Shown: one piece after another, positions 41,497-49,905 of the stretch
Position numbering within the stretch: position 1 is the stretch's first letter
Layout of the letters: every line of letters starts with the position of its first letter
Notes under the pieces: generated by a model
Seen by the model: the letters and a program-made list of their open reading frames with translations, nothing else
Told to the model about the DNA's origin: nothing
Databases searched by the model: none
NCBI GenBank assembly: GCA_028284665.1
Contig: JANQRG010000038.1
Span: forward strand, 62,001 to 126,000
Reading direction: 5' to 3'
Source of the DNA: Croceivirga sp.
GTDB lineage: Bacteria > Bacteroidota > Bacteroidia > Flavobacteriales > Flavobacteriaceae
DNA length: 64,000 nucleotides
Made by a program: the position numbers and the translations under genes

Positions 41497-41600
41497 TACG
41501 TTGGGTAACATTGGCTATAACCTGTCCGACTGAACGGAACGGACAGGGGAGGGAATCATACCTGCCTCTTGGCAGGCAGGGCCGAGACCGTTGCGAGCTA
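41497..41600 (+). repeat. Cassette linker 4
   Basis: TACGTTGGGTAAC (41497-41509) inverts GTTACCCAACATA at 40856 with 12 of 13 matches. Then come TTGGCTATAACC, a perfect hairpin CCTGTCCG/CGGACAGG, a short palindrome CCTGCCTCTTGGCAGG and GCCGAGACCGTTG, all in the order seen in the other linkers. Confidence 0.78.
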
Positions 41601-41615
41601 CTAAAAAGTCCTAAA

Positions 41616-42719
41616 ATGACACGAGAGGAATTTATTACGATGTGCGGAATTCTTGGAATAGGACTTCCCCTTCAATTTTCATTGTCCGCTTTCGCCAATC
41701 ATAACACGATTACCAGCCCATTTGACGGAAAAGTGATCATCATTGGTGCGGGTGCCGGTGGATTGTCTGCAGGGTATTTTTTACAACAACAGGGGACCGA
41801 TTTTACAATTCTAGAGGCATCATCAAATTATGGAGGCAGAATTAAAATTAATACCGAATTTGCTGACTTCCCCATTCCCTTAGGGGCAGAATGGTTGGAA
41901 ACACACCCTCGTATTTTCAAAGAAATTGTGAATGACCCTTCTGTAGCAATCAAGGTTAAAACGGTGAAAGACTCGCCAGACAAAAAGTTTGTAAACTATT
42001 CGTGGTACAACTTCTTTCAGGAGTATATCGTGCCATCCGTTGCTGATAAAATTTCGTATAACACAATAGTAACATCCATTGATTACCCCAGTGACCAAAT
42101 AGTGGTTACTACTCAAAATGGTCAGCATTTGGCAGATAAGGTAATACTATCGGTTCCGTTAAAAATCCTTCAAGAGAGAGATATCCGCTTTATTCCAAGC
42201 CTACCTAAAGACAAATTAAAGGCTATTGATACTACCAGAGTTTGGGACGGGTTTAAGGCTTTTTTTGAGTTTTCCACTAAATTTTATGAAGAGGAATATG
42301 TATTTAAAATCAACCCGAAACATGAGGGTCAGAAAATTTATTATAACGCCTCCTTCGGACAGCATACTGACAAAAACATTCTTGGCTTGTTTGTTGTGGG
42401 CACTCCTGCACAAGATTTTATATCCCGTTCCGGAAATGATTTAAGAGATTATATCTTAGGTGAACTGGACAACATTTACAACAATCAAGCAACACCAAAC
42501 TATATCAACCATATCACCCAAAATTGGAACAACGAGCCTTTTATCAGAGGCGGTTATATGACAGATCATGCCGACTGGAAAATGGTAAGGAGGCTGGGGC
42601 AGCCAGTAGCCAACAAACTGTATTTTGCCGGTGGGGCTTATACAGATGGAGAAGATTGGGTTTCGGTTCATACCGCTGCGCGATCTGCTCGAAAAGCCGT
42701 TGAAGAGATATACAAATAA
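41616..42719 (+). CDS. Flavin-containing amine oxidase-like protein
   Basis: 367 residues from the ATG at 41616. The frame open from 41511 reads through linker 4 and is not coding. A hydrophobic leader (MTREEFITMCGILGIGLPLQFSLSAFA) suggests export. The FAD dinucleotide site is KVIIIGAGAGGLSAGYFLQQQGTDFTILEAS, followed by YGGRI. The C-terminal FAD motif is LYFAGGAYTDGEDWVSVHTAARSARKAVEEI. It resembles monoamine oxidase/phytoene desaturase-like oxidoreductases but is short. The substrate is unknown. Confidence 0.85.
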   Translation: MTREEFITMCGILGIGLPLQFSLSAFANHNTITSPFDGKVIIIGAGAGGLSAGYFLQQQGTDFTILEASSNYGGRIKINTEFADFPIPLGAEWLETHPRIFKEIVNDPSVAIKVKTVKDSPDKKFVNYSWYNFFQEYIVPSVADKISYNTIVTSIDYPSDQIVVTTQNGQHLADKVILSVPLKILQERDIRFIPSLPKDKLKAIDTTRVWDGFKAFFEFSTKFYEEEYVFKINPKHEGQKIYYNASFGQHTDKNILGLFVVGTPAQDFISRSGNDLRDYILGELDNIYNNQATPNYINHITQNWNNEPFIRGGYMTDHADWKMVRRLGQPVANKLYFAGGAYTDGEDWVSVHTAARSARKAVEEIYK

Positions 42720-42903
42720 TAACTGCTTAAAATAAAGGCTATCACCCGGTGTGTGCTGGTTAACACAAAGAATAATCCCTATTTTTATTTAGCTCGATTT
42801 CGTACTTGAAAATTTCTTTGAAATTTCCCACACTGAAATCATACCTGCCTGCATGCGAGAGGCATGTAAACGGACAGGCAGGGCCGAGACCGTTGTGCAC
42901 AAC
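42720..42903 (+). repeat. Cassette linker 5 with palindrome copy C
   Basis: The left part contains AATAAAGGCTATC. The right part contains the 39-base palindrome (42844-42882) and GCCGAGACCGTTGTGCACAAC (split at 42883-42903). The right core GTTGTGCA is inverted after the next gene (TGCACAAC, 43502-43509). The left core of the preceding cassette (expected inverse of GTTGCGAGC) is not recognisable. Confidence 0.65.
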
Positions 42904-42989
42904 CGTTGGGCTAGAGATATTTCTTGCATTAGTAGCAGGAATTCATTTAGCCTGATGATTGAATTGTTTATCATTCAGAAAAATCTACA

Positions 42990-43478
42990 ATGATCGAAAA
43001 CGTTAAATTTAAAAAAGCCTCTGAAAAAGAAATGTTTCTCTATTGTTGTTTAGGGGAAGCTTTATGTGCTGTTCAAATTTTAGAAGACGCTTTGAGTTAC
43101 TCGATTGTTTTAAAAAAAACTGAGCCTGATCAAAAGAAAGAAGCAGACAATCTTTTAAAAAAACAACGATTTTACACTTTTGGTAGAGCGATAAATGTTG
43201 CAAAAAAAGAAGCCTTGCTTCCTGAGTCTTTGATGATTGAGTTGGGTGAATTTCTGCCAGAAAGAAATTGGCTTATTCATGAAAGTCTTATAGAAAACAA
43301 AAATAAATTCCAATCAAATTCTTTTTATAAGAATCTATCTAAAAGAACAAAAGACATATTATCAAAAGCCCATAAGTTGCAGATTAAAATTGAATTAGAT
43401 TTAATTAAGTACGGTGAAAAGAAAGGAATTGATTTGTCAGAAGTCAAAAATAAAATGAATAAACATTACGGTATATGA
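42990..43478 (+). CDS. HEPN-like protein, candidate RNase toxin
   Basis: 162 residues, all helical and lysine-rich. The segment LPERNWLIHESL contains an R-N-x3-H motif (R, four residues, H), as in the catalytic R-x4-6-H of HEPN ribonucleases, and GEALCAVQILEDALSYSI resembles the first HEPN helix. No antitoxin gene is attached. The HEPN call rests on this motif and helical make-up only. Confidence 0.5.
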   Translation: MIENVKFKKASEKEMFLYCCLGEALCAVQILEDALSYSIVLKKTEPDQKKEADNLLKKQRFYTFGRAINVAKKEALLPESLMIELGEFLPERNWLIHESLIENKNKFQSNSFYKNLSKRTKDILSKAHKLQIKIELDLIKYGEKKGIDLSEVKNKMNKHYGI

Positions 43479-43499
43479 ATCTTTAAGAAGCTCAAATGC

Positions 43500-43530
43500 A
43501 ATGCACAACAATGACTATAATCCATTGTAC
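43500..43530 (+). repeat. Cassette linker 6, left end only
   Basis: TGCACAACAATGACTATAATCC has the left-end layout (core AAC, then a GCTATAA-like segment), and its core inverts GTTGTGCA at 42892. No right end follows; this is the apparent end of array I. Confidence 0.55.
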
Positions 43531-43630
43531 CATTAACCCGCTACAACACGATCTTTCCCGTTACCTAATCATACCAAGTTTTATCCCGTAATTTTAAGAT
43601 AGCTTAAACCAGTACCCATCTATTAAACAA

Positions 43631-44413
43631 GTGAACATTCAAATTCGGCATAACGTATTTATCAGAACCAATACAATACAAAGCGGAAGACAATCCATTT
43701 GGTTCCTTCATGGGTTTGCAGATTCGGGATTAGCCTATAAAGCCGTATTCGACTCCCCATTATGTGACGTTGTGAACATTTATGTGGTGGATCTGCCCGG
43801 ATTTGGCGTAAGCCCGCTACAACCGGATTTTCCTTCCATAAAGGAGCAAGGGACTCTCCTGTCCAAAATAATTGCCGAGGAAACCACAGCGCAGGACAAG
43901 GTAAATATTGTTGCGCATTCTTTAGGGGCATTGATTGGAACCTGGATCTGCCAGAGTTTACAAGAAAAAATACATTACTATTTTAACATCGAGGGGAACT
44001 TGACGGAATCCGATAGTTACTTCTCCAGTAAGCCCTTACAATTCAATTCGGCAAAAGAGTTTGTGATAGCGTTCAAAAACGAAATATTCGAGAAGGCAAA
44101 AACGGAGGAGCGCTATCGAAACTATTACAGCAGTTTATGCTTTGCCACACCGGAGGGGATGTGGAACTGGAGCTTTACCAGCCAGGAACATATCAAAGCA
44201 AATAGATGCGGAACTGAATTCAATGCCTTAACTTGTAATACGTTATACATTTGGGGTGATATGGATACGCCCCGGGAAACGCAAAAGTTCCTTAAAGAAA
44301 ACGAAATCCCCAATAAACTATATCAGGGGATCGGCCATTGGCATATGATTGAAAATGCGTCGCAGTTATATTCCGACATATTAGAAAAAATAAAAACACC
44401 CTTATCCGGTTAG
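43631..44413 (+). CDS. Alpha/beta hydrolase
   Basis: 260 residues from a GTG. Oxyanion loop HGFADSG, nucleophile elbow AHSLGA (Ser), acid Asp in YIWGDMDTP, and His in GIGHWHMIENA: a full catalytic triad with the expected order. Cytoplasmic, with no signal peptide. Possibly co-transcribed with the membrane protein 17 bases downstream. The substrate is unknown. Confidence 0.85.
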   Translation: MNIQIRHNVFIRTNTIQSGRQSIWFLHGFADSGLAYKAVFDSPLCDVVNIYVVDLPGFGVSPLQPDFPSIKEQGTLLSKIIAEETTAQDKVNIVAHSLGALIGTWICQSLQEKIHYYFNIEGNLTESDSYFSSKPLQFNSAKEFVIAFKNEIFEKAKTEERYRNYYSSLCFATPEGMWNWSFTSQEHIKANRCGTEFNALTCNTLYIWGDMDTPRETQKFLKENEIPNKLYQGIGHWHMIENASQLYSDILEKIKTPLSG

Positions 44414-44430
44414 CACCCGGAACCCGAATT

Positions 44431-44886
44431 ATGAACAATCAAAGTGAAAAAAAAGACGTAGTTCCTCCCAAAAAACTGGACAAACATGAAGCTCCTTTGA
44501 TTTGGGATGAATACAAATACCGGCATGATCTCATCTGGAGGCATATGATCCGCACTACTTTGGCGGTCATTGGTTCCATTACCTTACCCTTAACCGTTGG
44601 GTCCTCCGGAGATCCACCCGATCTCCCCGCGGTGTTGATCATTGGTATATTGGTAGCGTTGCTTTTATATCTTCTTCTAACGTTTTGGATCATTAGTGCT
44701 GAACTCCGACTTTTTAACGCTATTAAAACTCTGTATCGGGGGCATCAAAAGCTAAAGCATGAATTAAAACACGAAGAAGAAGAAGAGTCCGGTTTTAATA
44801 CAAGGGTAAATCTGTTGCTGATCTTACTTTTAGCATCGGCCATTTCCAATCTAATGTACTGGACCATCGAATTGTGCGGTAAATAG
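44431..44886 (+). CDS. Membrane protein of unknown function
   Basis: 151 residues. Three hydrophobic segments (TTLAVIGSITLPLTVG, LPAVLIIGILVALLLYLLLTFWII, VNLLLILLLASAISNLMYWTI) with a charged loop rich in Glu and Lys between the last two. No family recognised. Confidence 0.6.
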   Translation: MNNQSEKKDVVPPKKLDKHEAPLIWDEYKYRHDLIWRHMIRTTLAVIGSITLPLTVGSSGDPPDLPAVLIIGILVALLLYLLLTFWIISAELRLFNAIKTLYRGHQKLKHELKHEEEEESGFNTRVNLLLILLLASAISNLMYWTIELCGK

Positions 44887-45205
44887 CTCTTGCGAATTCA
44901 CCATCTTACCGCAAAGCTTTGGGGTAATCTAATTGATAACATGATCGCTTTTGTCTCGATCATAGAGTTTTTTGGTAAAAGGACATGGCTATTGCGGGAC
45001 CTTTCCACGGTTTAGTATAGTATCGTAAAGGGTAGAAACACGCTTAGACTGATCCGGGGAGGCCCTGGAGGCTATATACCCTCAATTTTGAGTCCTTGCA
45101 TCCTTTTTTCATTGGTTTTATTGCTATTTTGGAGGTACAGGAGTAGTACCACTTTTTAAACCGTAATCCACAACACAATTATTGAAAGTACTATAACACC
45201 TCATT
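44887..45205. other. Gene-free spacer
   Basis: 319 bases with no convincing open frame, RNA or repeat. The only structure I see is a small inverted repeat GGTAC/GTACC near 45133-45152. It may contain decayed sequence. Confidence 0.4.
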
Positions 45206-45772
45206 TTGGAGCAATTAAGAGCACAGTTTAAGAAGGCCTTTGATATATCCGAAGAAGATTGGAGCATCTTTTCTTCCAAATTGGTGCGACAACACTTTCC
45301 AAAATACCAGGATCTGATCCGCTTAGGAGAAACCGAAAATTTTCTTTCCTTTATTGAAAGCGGTATTGTTCGTCTGTACATTCCCAAAATAGAAAATGAC
45401 CTCACCTTCGGTTTCGTTTTCAACAATGCATTCGTAAGTGCTTACGATTCTTTTCTGACACAAACACCCTCTAAATATGCAATACAGGCTGTTGAGGAAA
45501 CTACGGTGTGGCGATTGACATATGATGACTTACAAGCGGTGTATTCCGAAACCAAAGTCGGAAATCTCATCGGGCGAAAGGCCAGTGAAGAATTGTTCCT
45601 GATTAAATCAAAACGGGAGCTTTCCTTGCTTAAGGATACGGCAGAAGAACGCTACCTGAATCTGTTTACTGAGCGACCCGAATTGATTCGGTCCATTCCT
45701 TTAAAATATATCGCTTCCTATATAGGGGTTACCCCTCAGGCGTTAAGTAGGATTCGCAAACGAATTTCTTAA
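45206..45772 (+). CDS. Crp/Fnr family transcriptional regulator
   Basis: 188 residues from a TTG start. A cyclic-nucleotide-type beta-barrel (RLGETENFLSFIESGIVRLYIPKIENDLTFGFVFNNAFVSAY) is joined to a winged helix (IRSIPLKYIASYIGVTPQALSRIRKRI). No cysteine cluster for an Fe-S centre and no clear cAMP pocket, as usual for the many Crp-like proteins of Bacteroidota. It lies 51 bases before the doxX-like gene, which may be its target. Confidence 0.88.
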   Translation: MEQLRAQFKKAFDISEEDWSIFSSKLVRQHFPKYQDLIRLGETENFLSFIESGIVRLYIPKIENDLTFGFVFNNAFVSAYDSFLTQTPSKYAIQAVEETTVWRLTYDDLQAVYSETKVGNLIGRKASEELFLIKSKRELSLLKDTAEERYLNLFTERPELIRSIPLKYIASYIGVTPQALSRIRKRIS

Positions 45773-45823
45773 CCTGGGTTCATTTCATAATCCATCCCTT
45801 TCAGGGAAATTTGTAAACAAAAA

Positions 45824-46276
45824 ATGAAACCACTACTTGTCTTGTTCCTATCATTTGCCATCGCTACTGCTGTTATTCGATTAAGCAGCGGACAATTTAA
45901 TTTACCCCTGGCCGGAAGAATAGCAATGGCCTGCATGCTTTTGTTTACCGCCGTTGGCCATTTCATCTTTACTGAAGGAATGGCCGCTATGGTTCCTGAT
46001 CTTTTACCGTATAAAAAAGAAGTTGTACTACTAACAGGAGTATTGGAAATAGTGTTCGCCATTGGGCTGCTGGTTCCCAGGTTGAAATTACCAACAGCAT
46101 GGCTGTTACTACTATTTCTCATTCTTATGGTCCCGGCAAACGTCAAAGCCGCAATGGAAAACATCAATTACCAAACCGGGGAGTTAAACGGGCCCGGCAT
46201 GGCGTATCTTTGGTTTAGGATACCACTTCAACTGCTCTTCATTGTCTGGGTATATGTTAGCGCCATACGAAATTAG
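45824..46276 (+). CDS. DoxX-like membrane protein
   Basis: 150 residues with four hydrophobic helices. GRIAMACMLLFTAVGHFIFTEGMAAMVPDLLPYKKEVVLLTGVLEIVFAIGLLVP is the DoxX-like pattern. Its role is unknown (members are linked to redox or quinone functions). It follows the Crp-type regulator. Confidence 0.8.
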   Translation: MKPLLVLFLSFAIATAVIRLSSGQFNLPLAGRIAMACMLLFTAVGHFIFTEGMAAMVPDLLPYKKEVVLLTGVLEIVFAIGLLVPRLKLPTAWLLLLFLILMVPANVKAAMENINYQTGELNGPGMAYLWFRIPLQLLFIVWVYVSAIRN

Positions 46277-46417
46277 CATGGTGCCGGAAGCGGTAAAAGA
46301 GAAAGACGGATAATTGGTATAAACCAGGTTGACCAAGGTAGGTATCCCTTTCGTCATTTTTGTTAGCTTTGACAATATGGTGTTGTAAGCCACTTAGCGT
46401 CAACTAAAAAAGGAAAA

Positions 46418-46780
46418 ATGAAAGTCACGGAAGAACACAATCAACGCATGGCAAAAATGACCTTTAGTTCGGTTTATCCTCATTACGTGAATAAAGTGGA
46501 GAAAAAAGGAAGGACCAAAGAAGAACTACACCAGGTGATCACCTGGTTGACCGGTTTTGATGAAAACCAGCTTCAAGCGTTTATCGGTAATAAGGCAACC
46601 TTTGCCACCTTCTTTCAGGAGGCCACCGTACATCCAAATGCCCACCTGATCAAAGGAGTGATCTGTGGGTATCGCATTGAAGAGATTGACAATACCCTCA
46701 CGAGACAAGTGCGTTATCTGGACAAGTTGGTAGATGAATTAGCGAAGGGGCGTAAAATAGAGAAGATTTTACGACAATAG
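46418..46780 (+). CDS. DUF2200 family protein
   Basis: 120 residues. HNQRMAKMTFSSVYPHYVNKVEKKGRTKEELHQVITWLTGFD and ICGYRIEEIDNTLTRQVRYLDKLVDELAKGR match DUF2200. It is a small soluble protein of unknown function. It converges with the sugar transporter gene over 78 bases that hold no clear terminator. Confidence 0.85.
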   Translation: MKVTEEHNQRMAKMTFSSVYPHYVNKVEKKGRTKEELHQVITWLTGFDENQLQAFIGNKATFATFFQEATVHPNAHLIKGVICGYRIEEIDNTLTRQVRYLDKLVDELAKGRKIEKILRQ

Positions 46781-46858
46781 CGTAGCACAAATGCCTTTGA
46801 ATTTTATATACATACTGTAGCCCATCGTTTATACCCTATGTTCCTTTGCCTTTTCGGA

Positions 46859-47866
46859 TTAAGCCCCAATCCTGGAATAGACGATCAGTCCCAGGCCAAC
46901 GATAAAAAGGGTAAACATCAGTGTTATTAGGATATTTGTTCCTTTGGGTGCCGCTTTAAATTCCTTCCAGATAAATACCCCCCAGGCCGCAGCCACCATA
47001 GTGGCTCCCTGTCCCAGGCCATAGGAGATAGCAAAGCCTGCTTTTTCTGAAGCAATCAGGCTAAGTGACATCCCAATACCCCAAATAATACCCCCCAGAA
47101 TACCGATAGTGTGTAATTTCGGGGTTCCCTGTCTAAAATAGTCGCCGTAGCTGACCTTGCTCCCTGTTATGGGTTTGTACATGAACCAACTGTTCCATAA
47201 AAAATTAGAAATGAAAATCCCCAGGGAAAAAACAAATACCGCACTGTAGGGCGTAAACAATCCTGCTTCGGGTTGCACAAAATCAGTTGAGGTGGAAGCC
47301 GCCACAAAACGGAAAAAGAAACCCATCAAAACCCCTCCGGCTACCGAAAGTAACAACCCTTTTAGTACTGAAGTCGTTTTTTGACCGGGTAATCGACGGT
47401 AAATGACAGCATCCAAAACAATGGCAACCACCACTAAAGCCACCCCTAAAAACAGCCATACCGGGTCTCCGACAGGATTGGCAACATAGTTCACCACTAC
47501 CCCTAGTACCAGGGCGATCCCTATACCTACCGGGAAGGCCACGGCCATCCCGGCTATGGAAATGGCAGCAACGATCAATAGATTGGCGATATTAAACACA
47601 ACACCACCCAAAAAAGCCGATAGATAGGAATCCTGACTGCCTTGCCCCAGGTCCTCCAAAAATCCTCTCCCGAACTCACCGTTGCTGCCCAGGGTCAATC
47701 CGAAGAGCAGGGTCAATAGTACAATTCCAATTACATAATCCCAGTAAAATAGTGGGAATGCCCAGGTTTTGGAGGCCAATTTTTGCGTATTGGCCCAGGA
47801 ACCCCAACATAGCATGGTGATGGCACAAAGTACAACAGCCAGGGCATAGGTTGCAGGTATGAACAT
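46859..47866 (-). CDS. GRP-family sugar transporter (RbsU-like)
   Basis: 335 residues, about ten transmembrane helices. The opening LAVVLCAITMLCWGSWANTQKLASKTWAFPLFYWDYVIGI and the GMAVAFPVGIGIALVLG helix are those of the glucose/ribose uptake GRP family in the DMT superfamily. It begins two bases after the ribokinase stop, so the two are one transcription unit; ribose (or a similar pentose) is the likely cargo by association. Confidence 0.85.
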   Translation of the reverse strand: MFIPATYALAVVLCAITMLCWGSWANTQKLASKTWAFPLFYWDYVIGIVLLTLLFGLTLGSNGEFGRGFLEDLGQGSQDSYLSAFLGGVVFNIANLLIVAAISIAGMAVAFPVGIGIALVLGVVVNYVANPVGDPVWLFLGVALVVVAIVLDAVIYRRLPGQKTTSVLKGLLLSVAGGVLMGFFFRFVAASTSTDFVQPEAGLFTPYSAVFVFSLGIFISNFLWNSWFMYKPITGSKVSYGDYFRQGTPKLHTIGILGGIIWGIGMSLSLIASEKAGFAISYGLGQGATMVAAAWGVFIWKEFKAAPKGTNILITLMFTLFIVGLGLIVYSRIGA

Positions 47867-47868
47867 AG

Positions 47869-48792
47869 CTAATTCGTTTTGGTTGGTATTTCAATATCTT
47901 TTCTGAGGGGGGCCGAAGTTTGTGCCCCCAGTATTCCCACAGCATGGGCTGCCGCCCGATTCGCAAATTCAATAGCAGATCGCAAATCCTTCCCTTCGGA
48001 TAAGGCTACCACTAAGGCACCGTTAAAAGTGTCTCCGGCTGCCGTCGTGTCCACTACCTCCACTTTAGTTGCAGGAATCAATTCATCCAAATCCTCTGAA
48101 AGCACGTAAGCCCCCTGACTCCCCATGGTGATAATCACAATGTTTACCCCTTTTTTGTGCAATACTTCCGCTGCAGCTTTTGCAGAGTCCACATCGTGAA
48201 CCCGGATACCGCTAAGCAGTTCCGCTTCAATTTCGTTGGGAGTGATGATATATAACGAAGCCAAAAGAGCGTCGGATAAGGGTTGGGCCGGCGCAGGATT
48301 TAGTACGAGTTTCAACTCATGTTCTTTTGCCAATTGTCCCAGATACTCCACGGTTTCCAAAGGCGATTCCAGCTGTGTTAAAATGAATGCGCTATCCTTT
48401 AGCTCCCTAAGGGCAGGTTGTATATGGGTTTTATCTAAAGTAGCATTAGCCCCCAAAGCTACCGCAATAGAATTCTCCCCTTTTGCATCTACCATGATCA
48501 GGGCTACCCCGGAAGCTTCATGCTCATCTTTAGTGATAAATCGAGTCGCTATCCCATGCGTTTCAAAGCCGTTTATTGCCTGTTCCCCAAAAAGGTCATT
48601 GCCCACTCTTGCGATAAAAATCACTTCCCCTCCAAGGCGTGCGGCAGCCACAGCCTGGTTCGCCCCCTTCCCACCGGGATTCATGGTAAACCGCCCGCCA
48701 AGGACTGTTTCGCCAGGAAGTGGTAAGTGTTTGGATTTCAACACCATATCTGTATTGCTACTCCCTACAACAATAATTTTTTGCTGTCCCAT
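47869..48792 (-). CDS. rbsK: Ribokinase
   Basis: 307 residues, PfkB family. NPGGKGANQAVAAARLGGEV gives the sugar-binding GGKGAN block. The anion hole and base appear in VDTTAAGDTFNGALVVAL, whose Asp is catalytic. It phosphorylates ribose at O5, feeding the pentose phosphate pathway. First gene of the unit with the GRP transporter. The upstream palindrome at 48821-48840 suggests control by the divergent LacI protein. Confidence 0.92.
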   Translation of the reverse strand: MGQQKIIVVGSSNTDMVLKSKHLPLPGETVLGGRFTMNPGGKGANQAVAAARLGGEVIFIARVGNDLFGEQAINGFETHGIATRFITKDEHEASGVALIMVDAKGENSIAVALGANATLDKTHIQPALRELKDSAFILTQLESPLETVEYLGQLAKEHELKLVLNPAPAQPLSDALLASLYIITPNEIEAELLSGIRVHDVDSAKAAAEVLHKKGVNIVIITMGSQGAYVLSEDLDELIPATKVEVVDTTAAGDTFNGALVVALSEGKDLRSAIEFANRAAAHAVGILGAQTSAPLRKDIEIPTKTN

Positions 48793-48820
48793 TTTAGTAT
48801 TTCAAAATAAATATCTAGTT

Positions 48821-48840
48821 TTGCACAAACGATTGTGCAA
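48821..48840. promoter_or_regulatory. LacI-type operator between rbsK and lacI
   Basis: TTGCACAAACGATTGTGCAA is symmetric about a central CpG, with 9 of 10 base pairs matching between the arms. A central CG flanked by A/T is typical of LacI-family sites. It lies 29 bases before the rbsK start and 64 before the regulator start. Confidence 0.72.
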
Positions 48841-48903
48841 TTTAGGAATTAATATCGGAATTACCAAGTTTTCTAAAAAGCTGCACGCGCCTAACTACCA
48901 CCA

Positions 48904-49905
48904 ATGACAATAAAAGAACTCGCCCGGGAACTGGAAATGTCCACCACAACGGTCTCTCGTGTACTCACCGGGCAGGAGAAAAAATACCGTATTAGTGAAA
49001 AGACCGCCCAGCGTGTTCGGGAAATGGCCAACCAATTGGATTTTGCCCCAAACCAAATAGCAAGAAACCTGCGGTTGCAAAAGACGAACACGATTGGACT
49101 CATCATTCCCGACATATCCAACCCTTTCTTTGCCAATCTGGCGCGAACCGTTGAAGAGGAACTTCGGAGAAGGGGCAAAATGGTACTGCTCTGCGATAGT
49201 AAAGATGATACGAAGATCGAAGAGGAGTCCGTACAACTACTCCTCTCCCGCAAAGTGGATGGGCTTTTGGTAGCTCCTGTAGGCGAGAAATGGGAACATC
49301 TTCAAAAAAAAGTCACCGTTCCTGTAGTATTGCTTGACCGTTATTTTGAGCACAAAGACCTCCCCTATGTTACTACAGATAGTTTTTTTGGCGCCTATGA
49401 GGCTACTTCATTTTTAATTGAAAAAGGTCATCGCCATATTGCTTGTATTCAGGGACTTACCGGCACCACCCCTAATGAAAATCGCGTGAAGGGGTACGAA
49501 AGCGCGATGCAAAACCACGGCCTTTCGCAATGCATTACAATTGCCGGTAGCGATTACAGTATGATCAATGGTTATGAAAGTACCAAGGAACTTCTCGAAC
49601 GCTCGGACACCCCAACAGCGCTGTTTGCCTTGAATAATCAAATTGCTATGGGATGTATGAAAGCCTTGAAAGAATATGACTTTAGTATCCCTGATGAAAT
49701 CTCTTTGATCGCTTTTGATGAACAGCCCTATTTTGAATTACTCTCTCCCTCACTAACAGCCATCAAACAGCCCATGGAGGGAATAGGAAAAGTAGCCGTG
49801 GAAATGCTTTTTGAGCTAATGGACGAAAAAAAAGTGACCCCTCAAATGTTGAAACCTGTGCTAATCGAACGCGATTCGGTTGCTCCAATACCTCAAAAAT
49901 CATGA
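48904..49905 (+). CDS. LacI family transcriptional regulator
   Basis: 333 residues. The N-terminal helix-turn-helix and hinge are MTIKELARELEMSTTTVSRVLTG and FAPNQIARNLRLQKTNTIGLIIPD. The periplasmic-binding-protein-like effector domain follows, with LLDRYFEHKDLPYVTTDSFFGAYEAT and IAFDEQPYFELLSPSLTAIKQP. The ligand is unknown; ribose or a mannan-derived sugar fits the neighbours. Its stop overlaps the next start (ATGA), so it heads the nine-gene run to 60404. Confidence 0.93.
   Translation: MTIKELARELEMSTTTVSRVLTGQEKKYRISEKTAQRVREMANQLDFAPNQIARNLRLQKTNTIGLIIPDISNPFFANLARTVEEELRRRGKMVLLCDSKDDTKIEEESVQLLLSRKVDGLLVAPVGEKWEHLQKKVTVPVVLLDRYFEHKDLPYVTTDSFFGAYEATSFLIEKGHRHIACIQGLTGTTPNENRVKGYESAMQNHGLSQCITIAGSDYSMINGYESTKELLERSDTPTALFALNNQIAMGCMKALKEYDFSIPDEISLIAFDEQPYFELLSPSLTAIKQPMEGIGKVAVEMLFELMDEKKVTPQMLKPVLIERDSVAPIPQKS

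Noticed and set aside
41511-41615. N-terminal extension of the amine oxidase-like protein
   Set aside because: It is translated linker 4 sequence. The ATG at 41616 gives a normal leader and FAD site.
35091-43530. CRISPR array or phage/transposon origin for the repeats
   Set aside because: Repeats are not evenly spaced, spacers are genes, and there are no cas, transposase, integrase or phage structural genes.
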